Assembly (NCBI GenBank): GCA_033764055.1 | Contig: JANRJI010000037.1 | Span: 114,918-178,917, forward strand | From: Ga0077555 sp033764055 | GTDB taxonomy: Bacteria; Pseudomonadota; Alphaproteobacteria; Rhizobiales; Hyphomicrobiaceae | DNA length: 64,000 nt | Direction: 5' to 3' | Part shown: positions 16,612 to 25,239 of the stretch, one piece after another | How positions within the stretch are numbered: position 1 is the stretch's first letter | Layout: each line of letters begins with the position of its first letter | Translations under genes and position numbers: made by a program | Notes under the pieces: model-generated | The model's database searches: none | What the model was told of the DNA's origin: nothing | Seen by the model: only the letters and a program-made list of their open reading frames with translations

Positions 16612-18216
16612 ATGCCCTCATCCATCAAGCGGATCGACGCGCGGACGCTCAAGGCAGCGCTTCATGACGGTGGCGAGGTCGCCCTTCTCGATGCCCGCGA
16701 GGAGCTCGCGTTCGGCGAGCGGCACATCCTGATGGCCGCTTGCCTGCCTCTGGGCCGCATCGAGGTGCTCGCTGACGACATGGTGCCACGGCGTAGCGCC
16801 CGCGTCGTCTGGTGCGACGATGGCGGTGGCATTGCCGACGAGGCCGCACGTCGCATGTCCGATCTCGGCTACGAGGATTTGTCGTTGCTGGCGGGCGGAC
16901 TCGCCGCGTGGGAGGCGGCCGGCCATCGCATCTACAGCGGCGTCCACGTGCCGAGCAAAGCCTTCGCGGAGGTGGTCGAGCACGATCTCGGCACGCCCTG
17001 GATCACGGCGCCGCAGCTCAAGGCAATGATCGATGCAGCCGAGGACATCGCCATCTTCGACAGCCGCTCGTTCGAGGAATACCACACCAATTCGATTCCG
17101 ACGGCCGTCAGCGTACCGGGCGCGGAGCTCGTCTTGCGGTTCAAGGATCTCGTGCCGTCTGCAAAAACGACGGTGATCGTCAATTGCGGTGGGCGCACGC
17201 GCAGCATCATCGGAGCACAGTCCCTGATCAACGCTGGCGTGCCGAACAAGGTGGTGTCGCTCAAGAATGGCACGATGGCCTGGCACCTTGCGGGCTTCGA
17301 GGTGATCCAGGGTGCAGGAAAGCGACCGCCCGCGGCATCGCCCGCCGCTGCGGAGGCCGGCCGGCAATCCGCCGAGCGCATCGCCCGCGGCCTGGGCATT
17401 CCGCGCATCGATGCCGCGATGCTCGCCAAGTGGCGGGCAGAGAGCGACAGGCGCTCGCTCTACGTGCTCGACGTGCGGACGCCCGAGGAGTATGCGGCAG
17501 GTCATGTTGCCGGTGTGCGATCGGCGCCGGGAGGGCAGCTCGTGCAGGAGACGGACAACTTCCTCGCCACCTGGGGCGCTCGGGTCGTCCTCGCCGATAC
17601 CGACGGTGCGCGCGCCGCCATGACGGCGTCCTGGCTCAAGCAGATGGGCTGGGACGACGTAGCCGTGATCAGGCTCGATGAGATACCGGGCGAGCGCACC
17701 ACCGGTCCGCACCGTCCTCGCGCGCTCGGTCTCGAGCGTGCGACAGCGCCGACGATCACGCCTGCCGAGCTTCAGGCCAGCCTCGAGGCTGGAACTGCGA
17801 CGCTGATCGATCTCGAATACTCAAAGCCATATCGCAATGGCCACATTCCGGGAGCTTGGTTCTCGACACGGACGCGACTTGCCGAGGCGTTGGCCAAGGT
17901 CCCGCCTGCGCCGAGCATCGTGATCACCTCGCCCGACGGCGCACTGGCGCGTATAGCGGCGACCGAGCTTGCCGCGACGGCCTCGGTCCCGTTCCTATCG
18001 CTCGAAGGCGGCACCAGGGCCTGGACCGCATCGAGCTATCCTCTGGCAAAGGGGGCAGAGCGGATGGCGGATCTCGCGGACGACGTGTGGCTGCCGGCTC
18101 GCGAGCGAGGCGGCGACCGCGAAAGCGCCATGCGGGCATATCTCGCCTGGGAGATTGATCTCGTAAACCAGATGCGGACCGATGACGATCAGCGGTTCAA
18201 GGTGGTCCGCGTGTGA
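16612..18216 (+). CDS. Four-domain rhodanese-like sulfurtransferase
   Basis: A 534-residue cytoplasmic protein made of four rhodanese domains: about 1-108, 125-235, 262-365 and 380-480. The persulfide-carrying Cys is present in domain 1 (Cys68, VVWCDDG) and domain 2 (Cys192, VNCGGRT). The same position is Asp329 in domain 3 (VLADTDG) and Ser440 in domain 4 (VITSPDG), so two domains are probably non-catalytic. Conserved D-x-R features remain (FDSRSFEEYH, LDVRTPEEYAAGH). It likely moves sulfane sulfur between a donor released by the neighbouring enzymes and an acceptor. A GGGAGA site precedes ATG 16612. Confidence 0.93.
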   Translation: MPSSIKRIDARTLKAALHDGGEVALLDAREELAFGERHILMAACLPLGRIEVLADDMVPRRSARVVWCDDGGGIADEAARRMSDLGYEDLSLLAGGLAAWEAAGHRIYSGVHVPSKAFAEVVEHDLGTPWITAPQLKAMIDAAEDIAIFDSRSFEEYHTNSIPTAVSVPGAELVLRFKDLVPSAKTTVIVNCGGRTRSIIGAQSLINAGVPNKVVSLKNGTMAWHLAGFEVIQGAGKRPPAASPAAAEAGRQSAERIARGLGIPRIDAAMLAKWRAESDRRSLYVLDVRTPEEYAAGHVAGVRSAPGGQLVQETDNFLATWGARVVLADTDGARAAMTASWLKQMGWDDVAVIRLDEIPGERTTGPHRPRALGLERATAPTITPAELQASLEAGTATLIDLEYSKPYRNGHIPGAWFSTRTRLAEALAKVPPAPSIVITSPDGALARIAATELAATASVPFLSLEGGTRAWTASSYPLAKGAERMADLADDVWLPARERGGDRESAMRAYLAWEIDLVNQMRTDDDQRFKVVRV

Positions 18217-18861
18217 TCGCGATACGGCCGGCCGGCCGTTGGAAAGTGCCACCGTTGAGAACCCTCTTCATTCGGAGCTCGAATGAGGGCGGAGAGCCTT
18301 GGCCGCCTCGGCCTCCCAGCTGGCACTGCCGCCATCCTCTCACTCGTCTTGTTGTTCCACTCATGCCCTCGGCGTGACCTGCCGCTTGGTCGCCTCGAAC
18401 GTGAGGAACGCGGCCCCGAGATTGGTGAGCCGACGGAATGCAGCATCATGGGGGCCGGTGGGGGGCGGGACTTGTGGTTTTGCGGGCCATCGTCAGGGAT
18501 ATCTGCGGTGCTGAAGGCTCAGCGAAAGCCATGGCCTTGCTGTTCGCGCTGATGTCGGCCTCTTTTTTTGCCGCCCCCTTATCAGTGGGGCACTGTTGGA
18601 CTTTGCTCGCTGGCGCGCAGGCTTCGTGTTCTCAGCGGCGGCCGCAGCGTGGGGGCTGGCGTCGACGATCCGCGCGCGGCTCAACCACCTGCGCGGTTAT
18701 CATGGCATTCCAGAGGATCGCACGGTGCGACAGCATCACCCCCTTGGGGATGCTCCATGGGCTGTCCTCGTCGCGCTTCGATGACTGGCGCGAAAATTCG
18801 CGACCATCCGCGCGAAAGAAGCATTGATCGTGGTCATTGTTGCTCGCGGTTGGCTGACGAG
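18217..18861. other. Non-coding gap with a gene relic
   Basis: These 645 bases lie between the rhodanese gene and the ACP-ligase gene. The only recognisable content is the antisense fragment of an acyl-CoA ligase at 18668-18751. Other ORFs in the gap are short and without family features. The composition and the relic suggest a rearrangement point. Confidence 0.5.
18668..18751 (-). pseudogene. Relic of an AMP-forming acyl-CoA ligase
   Basis: Reading the minus strand from 18751 gives IPKGVMLSHRAILWNAMITA followed by QVVEPRAD. This is the end of the AMP-binding P-loop motif and the helix after it, as found in acyl-CoA synthetases (usual form S/T-G-T-T-G-x-P-K-G-V-x-L-S-H). The expected residues before (SGTTG) and after (the LPLFH region) are absent on both sides, so only about 28 codons survive. 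It runs opposite to the intact ligase gene that starts at 18862. Confidence 0.65.
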
Positions 18862-21765
18862 ATGTGTTCTCCAATGAACCAGAATGTGGACGGTCGGCGG
18901 CAGCAGGAGAGCACTTTAGCGGTCGCCGGTAGCGGCGCCGTCTCAGAGCCGCCACAGCTCGGGGATGTGCGCGATCGACTCTTGGGGGTCGTGGGCGAGC
19001 TCGCGCGCGAGCTGCAGCCACGTAAAGGTGCGCGGCTGGATGTCAGGCTCGACAGCGACCTCGATCGCGATCTCGGCCTGGATAGCCTTGGTCGAGCCGA
19101 ACTCCTCCATCGCCTCGATCGTGCTTTCGGTGTGCGCCTTCCGGAAGATCTGCTGAGCGACGCGACAACGCCGAGAGATCTCCTCGTTGGATTGCTGGGC
19201 TCGAGGTCGGCGCGAAGCTTGTCCGCACCAGGCGTCGCCGAACGACCGGGACAGCTTCCCGAGACGGAGGAGCCGCGTCAGGGTCAAACGCTCCTCGAAG
19301 TGCTGTCGTTGCACGTGCGAGCGCATGATCAGCGGCCGCACATCCGCCTCTGGCTCGGCGATGAACAGGAGCGGTCGATCACGTATGGCGAACTCGATCG
19401 GGCGGCGCGGGAGGCGGCGGTCGGGTTGCTGGATCGCGGCGTGCAGCCGGGCGATCGGGTCGCCATCATGCTGCCGACGAGCGCCGAGTTCTTCTTCTCG
19501 TTCTTCGCCGTCGTGATGGCGGGGGCGGTCCCGGTGCCGATCTATCCGCCGTTTCGCCGCTCTCAGGTCGAGGACCATATGCGACGGCAGGCGGGTATCC
19601 TGCGCAATGCCCAGGCGAGCCTGCTGATCACGATTGCCGACATCCGCCCGATGGCGGCCCTGTTGAAGGGGCTGGCCGAGGACCTGAGGGCGGTCGTGAC
19701 CTTTGACGACCTCTGCAGGTCGAGCACGATCGCAGCACCACTGCCGGCCTCCTCCGGCAGTACGGCTCTGATCCAGTACACGTCGGGGAGCACCGGCGAT
19801 CCCAAGGGCGTCGTACTCACGCACGCGAACCTGCTGGCCAATATCCGGGCCATGGGAGAGGCGATGCAGGCAAGCTCACGGGATTCGTTCGTGAGCTGGC
19901 TGCCCCTTTATCACGACATGGGGTTGATCGGCGCTTGGCTGGGCTGCCTGTATTTCGGGGCGCCGACCGCCATCATGCCCCCGCTGTCGTTCCTCGCAAA
20001 TCCGGCCCGTTGGCTGTGGAGCATTCATCGCCACCGAGCCACGTTGTCGGCGACGCCCAACTTTGCCTTCGAGCTTTGCTTGAAGAACGTGCGAGACGAT
20101 GACATCCAGGGCCTCGACCTCAGCTCGCTGAGGATGGTCGTGAATGGCGCCGAGCCTGTCAGTCCGAGCACGATTGCCCGCTTTACGGAGCGTTTCAGAG
20201 CATTCGGCTTTCCTGCCGAGGCGATGGCCCCTGTCTACGGCCTCGCCGAATCCTCCGTCGGTCTCGCATTTCCGCCGGTCGGTCGGCGGCCCATCATCGA
20301 TCGCGTGCAGCGGGTGGCGCTCGCCCGGGATGGCATTGCGACGCCCGCAGATCGGCAGGATTCGACCGCCCTCGAGTTCGTTGCCTGCGGACGGCCGCTG
20401 CCGCGGCACCAGATCCGGGTGGTTGATGAGGCGGGCAGCGAGCTGCCAGACAGGCGGCAAGGTCGGCTCGAGTTCAAGGGCCCATCAGCCACGGCCGGCT
20501 ACTTTCGCAATGCGGAGAAGACGCGGGGACTTTTCGATGGAACCTGGCTCGACAGCGGTGATCTCGCCTACATCGCGGATGGCGATGTCTATTTGACCGG
20601 CCGCATCAAGGACATGATCATCCGGGCCGGTCGGAACATCTATCCACACGAGCTCGAGGAGGCAGTAGGCAGGATCGAGGGCATCCGGAAGGGCTGTGTT
20701 GTTGCCTTCGCAGGCCGCGACGAGCGAACCGGCACCGAAAAGCTGGTCGTCATGGCCGAAACCCGTCTTGCGGCCGAAGCCGAGAGGAAGCGCCTCGAAT
20801 CCGAGATCGCGCAGGCCTCGCTGGCGCTGCTCGAGATGCCGCCCGATGACATCGTGCTCGTGCCGCCGCGCACGGTCCCGAAGACGTCGAGCGGCAAGAT
20901 CCGGAGATCTGCAGCGCGTGCGCTTTATGAAACAGGAGCTTTGGGCGAGAGCAATCGTGCACTCTGGCTGCAGCTGGCGCGCCTCGCGATCAGCGGCGTC
21001 ACACACCGGGGCCGGCGCGTGCTCGCTCGCACGGTCGAGGTCGCCTATGCCGGGTATTGGTGGGCGCTGCTCGTTGCTCTCGGTGTGCTGACCTGGCCGC
21101 TCGTCGTTCTGCTGCCGAGACGAGAATGGCGACACGCCGTGGTCCGTGCCGCCGCGAAAGGTTTCCTGCGGCTGACTGGGATTTCACTGACGATCGAAGG
21201 GGCGGCGGCGATGCCGCGAGGCGGCGCGATCATTATCGTCAATCACGCCAGCTACCTCGATGGTCTGGTGGTCAGCGCCGTCCTAAAGGGCGAGCCGAAA
21301 TTCATCGCCAAGCAGGAGCTGCAAGGGCAGTGGATTGCTGGCGTCTTCCTGCGAAGGCTCGGCACGATCTTCGTCCGCCGCATTGAACCCAAGGGTGGGG
21401 TTGAGGATACGGACGTCATCCTGAACGCAGCACGTGCCGGCGCCCAGCTGGTCGCCATGCCGGAAGGAACCTTCTCCCGGATGCCTGGTGTTCTGCCGTT
21501 TCGGCTTGGGGCATTCATGGTGGCGGTCGAGGCGAAGGTTGCCGTCGTTCCCGTGACAATCAAAGGCACCCGCATGGTCCTGCGAGGTGATCAATGGTTT
21601 CCGCGTCGGGGCGATCTCTCGGTAAGCATTGGTGAGCCGCTATTTGCCGACGGGGCAGACTTCGGTGCTGCAGTCCGATTGAGGGACAGGGCGCGGGATG
21701 TCATCCTGCAGCTCTGCGGCGAGCCCGACCTCGCCCTCGAGCGGGTGGAGCTTCGACCAACATGA
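18862..21765 (+). CDS. ACP-FAAL-acyltransferase fusion protein
   Basis: A 967-residue three-part enzyme. Residues 35-115 are an acyl carrier domain with the phosphopantetheine Ser75 (LGLDSLG). Residues 145-690 are a fatty acyl-AMP ligase: P-loop YTSGSTGDPKG (306-316), FAAL-type WLPLYHDMGLIG and ATPNFAFELC, DSGDLAYI, and catalytic Lys679 in TSSGKI. A hydrophobic span (about 730-752) leads to a PlsC-type acyltransferase with NHASYLD (His795, Asp800) and PEGTFSR. So a fatty acid could be adenylated, loaded on the ACP and passed to a membrane acceptor by one polypeptide. Starts at ATG 18862 or 18874; sequence upstream in frame is spurious. The lipid made is unknown. Confidence 0.92.
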   Translation: MCSPMNQNVDGRRQQESTLAVAGSGAVSEPPQLGDVRDRLLGVVGELARELQPRKGARLDVRLDSDLDRDLGLDSLGRAELLHRLDRAFGVRLPEDLLSDATTPRDLLVGLLGSRSARSLSAPGVAERPGQLPETEEPRQGQTLLEVLSLHVRAHDQRPHIRLWLGDEQERSITYGELDRAAREAAVGLLDRGVQPGDRVAIMLPTSAEFFFSFFAVVMAGAVPVPIYPPFRRSQVEDHMRRQAGILRNAQASLLITIADIRPMAALLKGLAEDLRAVVTFDDLCRSSTIAAPLPASSGSTALIQYTSGSTGDPKGVVLTHANLLANIRAMGEAMQASSRDSFVSWLPLYHDMGLIGAWLGCLYFGAPTAIMPPLSFLANPARWLWSIHRHRATLSATPNFAFELCLKNVRDDDIQGLDLSSLRMVVNGAEPVSPSTIARFTERFRAFGFPAEAMAPVYGLAESSVGLAFPPVGRRPIIDRVQRVALARDGIATPADRQDSTALEFVACGRPLPRHQIRVVDEAGSELPDRRQGRLEFKGPSATAGYFRNAEKTRGLFDGTWLDSGDLAYIADGDVYLTGRIKDMIIRAGRNIYPHELEEAVGRIEGIRKGCVVAFAGRDERTGTEKLVVMAETRLAAEAERKRLESEIAQASLALLEMPPDDIVLVPPRTVPKTSSGKIRRSAARALYETGALGESNRALWLQLARLAISGVTHRGRRVLARTVEVAYAGYWWALLVALGVLTWPLVVLLPRREWRHAVVRAAAKGFLRLTGISLTIEGAAAMPRGGAIIIVNHASYLDGLVVSAVLKGEPKFIAKQELQGQWIAGVFLRRLGTIFVRRIEPKGGVEDTDVILNAARAGAQLVAMPEGTFSRMPGVLPFRLGAFMVAVEAKVAVVPVTIKGTRMVLRGDQWFPRRGDLSVSIGEPLFADGADFGAAVRLRDRARDVILQLCGEPDLALERVELRPT

Positions 21766-21936
21766 GTGGCGGGCGACACACGCAGGACATACCACGACGC
21801 CGCAACCTGCGAGGGTGCTGCGACAACGGCAGCCGCCCTCAATCGGAATTGACCGAGATCATTTCAAAATGCCACCGCCAGGGGCGCACTATCAAGTCAC
21901 GCTCGTAGTACCACGTCACGTTAGGGGAATTGCAGC

Positions 21937-22443
21937 ATGCCGGTGCAGCGCTCTTTCGCGTCCGAACGTGCACGAGGACTGGCCATGTCCGCCATCAAGG
22001 ACATGGCCATCCGTGCGGCGCGGATTCCGGATGCCGCGTCGCTGACATGGGGCCTGCCCTCGTTCCAGACGCCGCGGCATATCCGGACAGCGCTCGAGGA
22101 CGCGTTCAGCAGCGATCCTGACGCCGGCAAGTACTCGTTGCCCGACGGGTTGCCGGAGTTGCGGGAGGCCGTGGTCGAAACGCACGCACGCGCAACGGGT
22201 GTCCGTGTCTCCGCCTCCGAGAATGTCGTCGTCACGGCTGGCAACATGGAGGGGGTGAAGGCGCTGCTCGAGACCGTGCTCGATCCGGGCGACGAGATGA
22301 TCGTCTCCGATCCCGGGTTCGCATCCCATTTCCAGCAGATCCGCCTGAGTGGCGGCGTCCCCGTTTCCTGGCGACTGGATGAGCAGCGCGGCTGGGCTGT
22401 CGATATCGGCACGCTCGGGGCATTGGTCAGCTCCAAGACACGC
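21937..22443 (+). pseudogene. Truncated class I/II aminotransferase (N-terminal part)
   Basis: The ORF (21937-22479, 180 residues) matches the first 169 residues of a PLP aminotransferase (SLTWGLPSFQTPRHIR, then YSLPDGLPELREAV, VVVTAGNMEGVKALL and ILDPGDEM-like DPGDEMIVSDPGF). After SSKTR at about 22443 similarity stops, where the family would continue with the NPSNPTG region. The PLP lysine and the large C-terminal half are missing, so it cannot be an active aminotransferase. The remaining codons belong to DNA that reads as an E2 linker in another frame, pointing to a deletion joint. Confidence 0.8.
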
Positions 22444-22475
22444 CAGCAGCGGCAGCACACGGCGCGCGGCCGAAG

Positions 22476-23108
22476 GTGACGCCGTTCGCCCGCCGCCTCG
22501 CCGCCGAGCGCAAGATCGACCTCGATCGGCTGCCCCCTGGCGCCGACGGAATCATCGGCTTCCGCGAGATCGAGCGCGCGCCATCTTCAGCCCCGCGCCG
22601 CACCGGCCGCATCGACATGGTTGAAATGCGAAAGGCCATCGCTAACGCCATGGCCCGCGCCAATCGCGACATTCCCCACTACTACGTCTCGACGACCATC
22701 GACATGTCGCCGCTAGTCACCTGGCTCGCAGACCACAACGGCTCCCGTCCTGTCGACAAGTGCCTGCTTTATGTCTCGCCGCTGCTGAAGGCCGTTGCCG
22801 CCGCACTCAAACGGTTCGAGTCGCTCAACGGCTATTTCGAAGGCGGGACGTTTTCGCCGGCTGCGGAAATCAACATCGGAGTAGCTGTTGCCATACGCCG
22901 GGGCGGGCTCGTGACGCCGGCGATCCTGGGCGTCGACCGCCTGGACCTCGACCAGCTGATGACGCGACTGAACGACCTCGGGCGTGTCGTCGCGCGTCCC
23001 CTGCTGGACGTCACCGTTGCCGGCGATCATCGCGTCAGCGACGGCCGCACGGGTGCCCAGTTCCTGCGCCGTCTCGAAGAGCTTCTGCGCAAGCCGGAGG
23101 AACTATGA
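22476..23108 (+). CDS. 2-oxo acid dehydrogenase E2 catalytic domain without lipoyl domain
   Basis: This 210-residue protein starts at GTG 22476 (VTPFARRLAAERKIDLDRL), which is the peripheral subunit-binding domain, and continues into the E2 acyltransferase fold: RRTGRIDMVEMRKAIANAMA, HYYVSTTIDMSPL, NIGVAVAIRRGGLVTPAI and the catalytic HRVSDG near the end. The lipoyl domain normally in front is missing. The same frame is open for about ten codons upstream, up to the aminotransferase breakpoint, so the gene looks truncated by a deletion. It overlaps the ACP start by four bases. It could be inactive, or act as a stand-alone acyltransferase on the neighbouring ACP. Confidence 0.82.
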   Translation: MTPFARRLAAERKIDLDRLPPGADGIIGFREIERAPSSAPRRTGRIDMVEMRKAIANAMARANRDIPHYYVSTTIDMSPLVTWLADHNGSRPVDKCLLYVSPLLKAVAAALKRFESLNGYFEGGTFSPAAEINIGVAVAIRRGGLVTPAILGVDRLDLDQLMTRLNDLGRVVARPLLDVTVAGDHRVSDGRTGAQFLRRLEELLRKPEEL

Positions 23109-23350
23109 CCGATGAGGAACGCGCTCGGCTCGTGCTCGAAGTGCTGTTCTCGGTGGCGCCCGATCTTGAGGGCGAGACGATCGAGCCCGACACGACGTTC
23201 CGAGAGCAGCTGGAGGTCGATTCTATGGACTTCACGAACTTCGTCATCGGCCTCAGCAAGGCGATCGGCCAGGACATTCCGGAAATCGATTATCCCGAGA
23301 TCGAGACGCTGGCCGGCGCCGTCGCCTACTTGAGGCGGCGCACACCGTAG
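23105..23350 (+). CDS. Acyl carrier protein
   Basis: An 81-residue carrier protein. The 4'-phosphopantetheine site is Ser40 in LEVDSMDF, and the helical pattern (LVLEVLFSVAPDLE at the start, YPEIETLAGAVAYL at the end) is the normal four-helix ACP fold. It is not the fatty-acid-synthesis AcpP, whose motif is GADSLD, so a dedicated role is likely. GGAGGA precedes ATG 23105, and ATG overlaps the stop of the E2-like gene, linking their translation. Confidence 0.92.
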   Translation: MTDEERARLVLEVLFSVAPDLEGETIEPDTTFREQLEVDSMDFTNFVIGLSKAIGQDIPEIDYPEIETLAGAVAYLRRRTP

Positions 23351-23435
23351 ACCTTTTGTATGATGGCGCAGAGCGATTGTGGGTCATCGCAAACCCGCAA
23401 TTGCACTTCGGGCCGGTAAGAACCATGTTGAGTGA

Positions 23436-24092
23436 ATGGCCGATCATTCCTCGATGCTCATTGCCGACGACCATGAGGTGTTCCGCTACGGGCTGGCGGA
23501 AGTCGCCCGCCGCAAGCTCGGGCTCGCGACCGTGCTGGAGGCGGCGAGCTTCGAGGAAGCGCTGTCGCATCTGTCCGATCCGACGGTTCGCTTGGCGATT
23601 CTCGACCTGTCGATGCCAGGCCTCGGCAGTCCCGCAGAGCTGATACGGGTCCGCAGATCCAGGCCCGATGTGTGCCTGATCGTGCTCAGCGGCTCTGCCG
23701 CACGCGAGGACATCCTGAGCGCGCTGGCCGCCGGCGTGCACGGCTATATCGTCAAGAGCACGCGGACCGATCAACTCGTGCAGACCATCAAGACGGTGAT
23801 GGCGGGGACGATCTACGTGCCGCCGAGCCTCGCCGTGCTGCCGCCAGAACCCGTTGCCACGGTCTCGATGCAGGCCTCTCGGCCGACGGCAGCGAGCGGC
23901 ATGCCGCTGACCGACCGGCAGCGCGAGATCCTGCGCCTCGTCGCAGAAGGCCGGTCCAACAAGGAGATCGCGCTCGTGTTGGACATTGCCGAGGGCACCG
24001 TGAAAATGCACGTCACGTCGATCCTGCGGGTGACCGGCGCGCGCAACAGGGCACAGGCCGCGGCGATCGGCCGGCAGTTGCTTGCTCTCTAG
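23436..24092 (+). CDS. NarL/LuxR-type response regulator
   Basis: A 218-residue two-domain regulator. The receiver domain (8-125) has the acidic pair Asp11/Asp12, phospho-acceptor Asp57 (LAILDLSMPG) and the Lys in GYIVKS. A linker leads to a LuxR helix-turn-helix (about 155-215: LTDRQREILRLVAEGRSNKEIA, then IAEGTVKMHVTSIL). It should bind DNA as a dimer after phosphorylation. The nearest possible kinases are the convergent histidine kinase at 24259 and the HWE kinase at 26505. Confidence 0.95.
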   Translation: MADHSSMLIADDHEVFRYGLAEVARRKLGLATVLEAASFEEALSHLSDPTVRLAILDLSMPGLGSPAELIRVRRSRPDVCLIVLSGSAAREDILSALAAGVHGYIVKSTRTDQLVQTIKTVMAGTIYVPPSLAVLPPEPVATVSMQASRPTAASGMPLTDRQREILRLVAEGRSNKEIALVLDIAEGTVKMHVTSILRVTGARNRAQAAAIGRQLLAL

Positions 24093-24258
24093 GGTGGACG
24101 TCTGGGATCCCTTTGCTGACTCCCGCATCGAGCGTCAGATGCAAACGCTATTCAGGCAGTTGATTGCTCATGCTCGTCTTTGGTTCCAGCCTTTGCTTTG
24201 CGGCGTTCGGGAACGGAAGGCGAATATCGAAACCGGATCGCTCGCGTCGTCTCTGCAC

Positions 24259-24987
24259 TCAACGATCGTGGCCGCCGGAACGGCGCGTCTCTCGAGCGGG
24301 CAGCGACAGTGACAGCCGAAAGACGTGACCGGGGCCCATCTTGACGCTCAGCCCGACACCGATCGCCGTAGCCAGCCTGTCGATGAGCCCCAAGCCGGGC
24401 GCGAATGACGCTCCGTCCGCCTGCCGAGCCGACAACGGAACCCAGACGAACATGGCTTCCTGGGCCAGATCCGTCGACCGGGAGGCGGCGATCTCGATGT
24501 CCAGCACGAGACGCCCGACGCGCCTGCCGATGAACGCCTTCAGGGGGCGATGCTCGGGCGAGAGAAGCTTACCGTTGAGGACGATTCCCCTCAGGATGGT
24601 CATCAACTCCGCCCGATCGGCCATGACCCAGAGATCTGTGGCCGGCCTTGCCTCGACATCGATGGGGAGACCGGCAGATGCCGCGATCTCGTCGAGCACG
24701 GCGCCCAGGTCGACCGGAGCCAGCGAGGGGGTCATCTCTCCGCACTCCAGGCGCGTGAGGCGAGCCAAGCTCTGCAGCATCTCGTCGAGGCAGGCCAGGC
24801 TATCGGAAAGGACCCCAGCTGAGCGCTCCCGGACCGCGGCATCCTCTGTCGTCGCGACGACGTCGGCCAGCAATTGAGCAGCCTGCAGCGGCTGGCGCAG
24901 ATCGTGCAGCGCCGCGAGCCAGACTGACGGCATTCCGACCGTGGGCCGGGCTCCGTCCGCCCGCCGCCTGCGCTTTTGCCTGGCCAT
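24259..24987 (-). CDS. Soluble histidine kinase-like protein with degenerate ATPase domain
   Basis: A 242-residue protein without membrane segments or sensor domain. Residues 20-90 form a HisKA helix pair with phospho-acceptor His28 in LHDLRQPLQAA. The rest resembles an HATPase domain but is poorly conserved: the N-box reads LRGIVLNGKLL, no DxGxG motif is seen, and only a GLGL glycine loop remains. It may be a phosphotransfer protein or phosphatase rather than a working kinase. It is convergent with the LuxR-type regulator (166 bases between stops). Confidence 0.78.
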   Translation of the reverse strand: MARQKRRRRADGARPTVGMPSVWLAALHDLRQPLQAAQLLADVVATTEDAAVRERSAGVLSDSLACLDEMLQSLARLTRLECGEMTPSLAPVDLGAVLDEIAASAGLPIDVEARPATDLWVMADRAELMTILRGIVLNGKLLSPEHRPLKAFIGRRVGRLVLDIEIAASRSTDLAQEAMFVWVPLSARQADGASFAPGLGLIDRLATAIGVGLSVKMGPGHVFRLSLSLPARETRRSGGHDR

Positions 24988-25239
24988 CGCCCGACAGCTC
25001 CGTATTGCACGACGACGATCGCACCCTGGCCGATTTGCCTGTCCGTATGACCGCCGCCATTCAGCCAGCTATCACAAGTGCGGCTGGCGCGACTATGGTC
25101 CCGTCGGCGATGGGACACGCTGGGAGGAAGATCCAGACAACTTGCAAGGGAAGCCGCACCACGTGCGGAATTGCCGGCCGGCTGGCGATGCGAGGCATCC
25201 GAGCCGGCAGTCGCTGTCAGGCCGCGTAGCGAGGGCCAT

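Noticed and set aside
18189..18449. 86-residue minus-strand ORF in the gap after the rhodanese gene
   Set aside because: Overlaps the rhodanese 3' end and has no family features; another frame here reads AAFRRLTNLGAAFLTFEATK, which is too short to assign.
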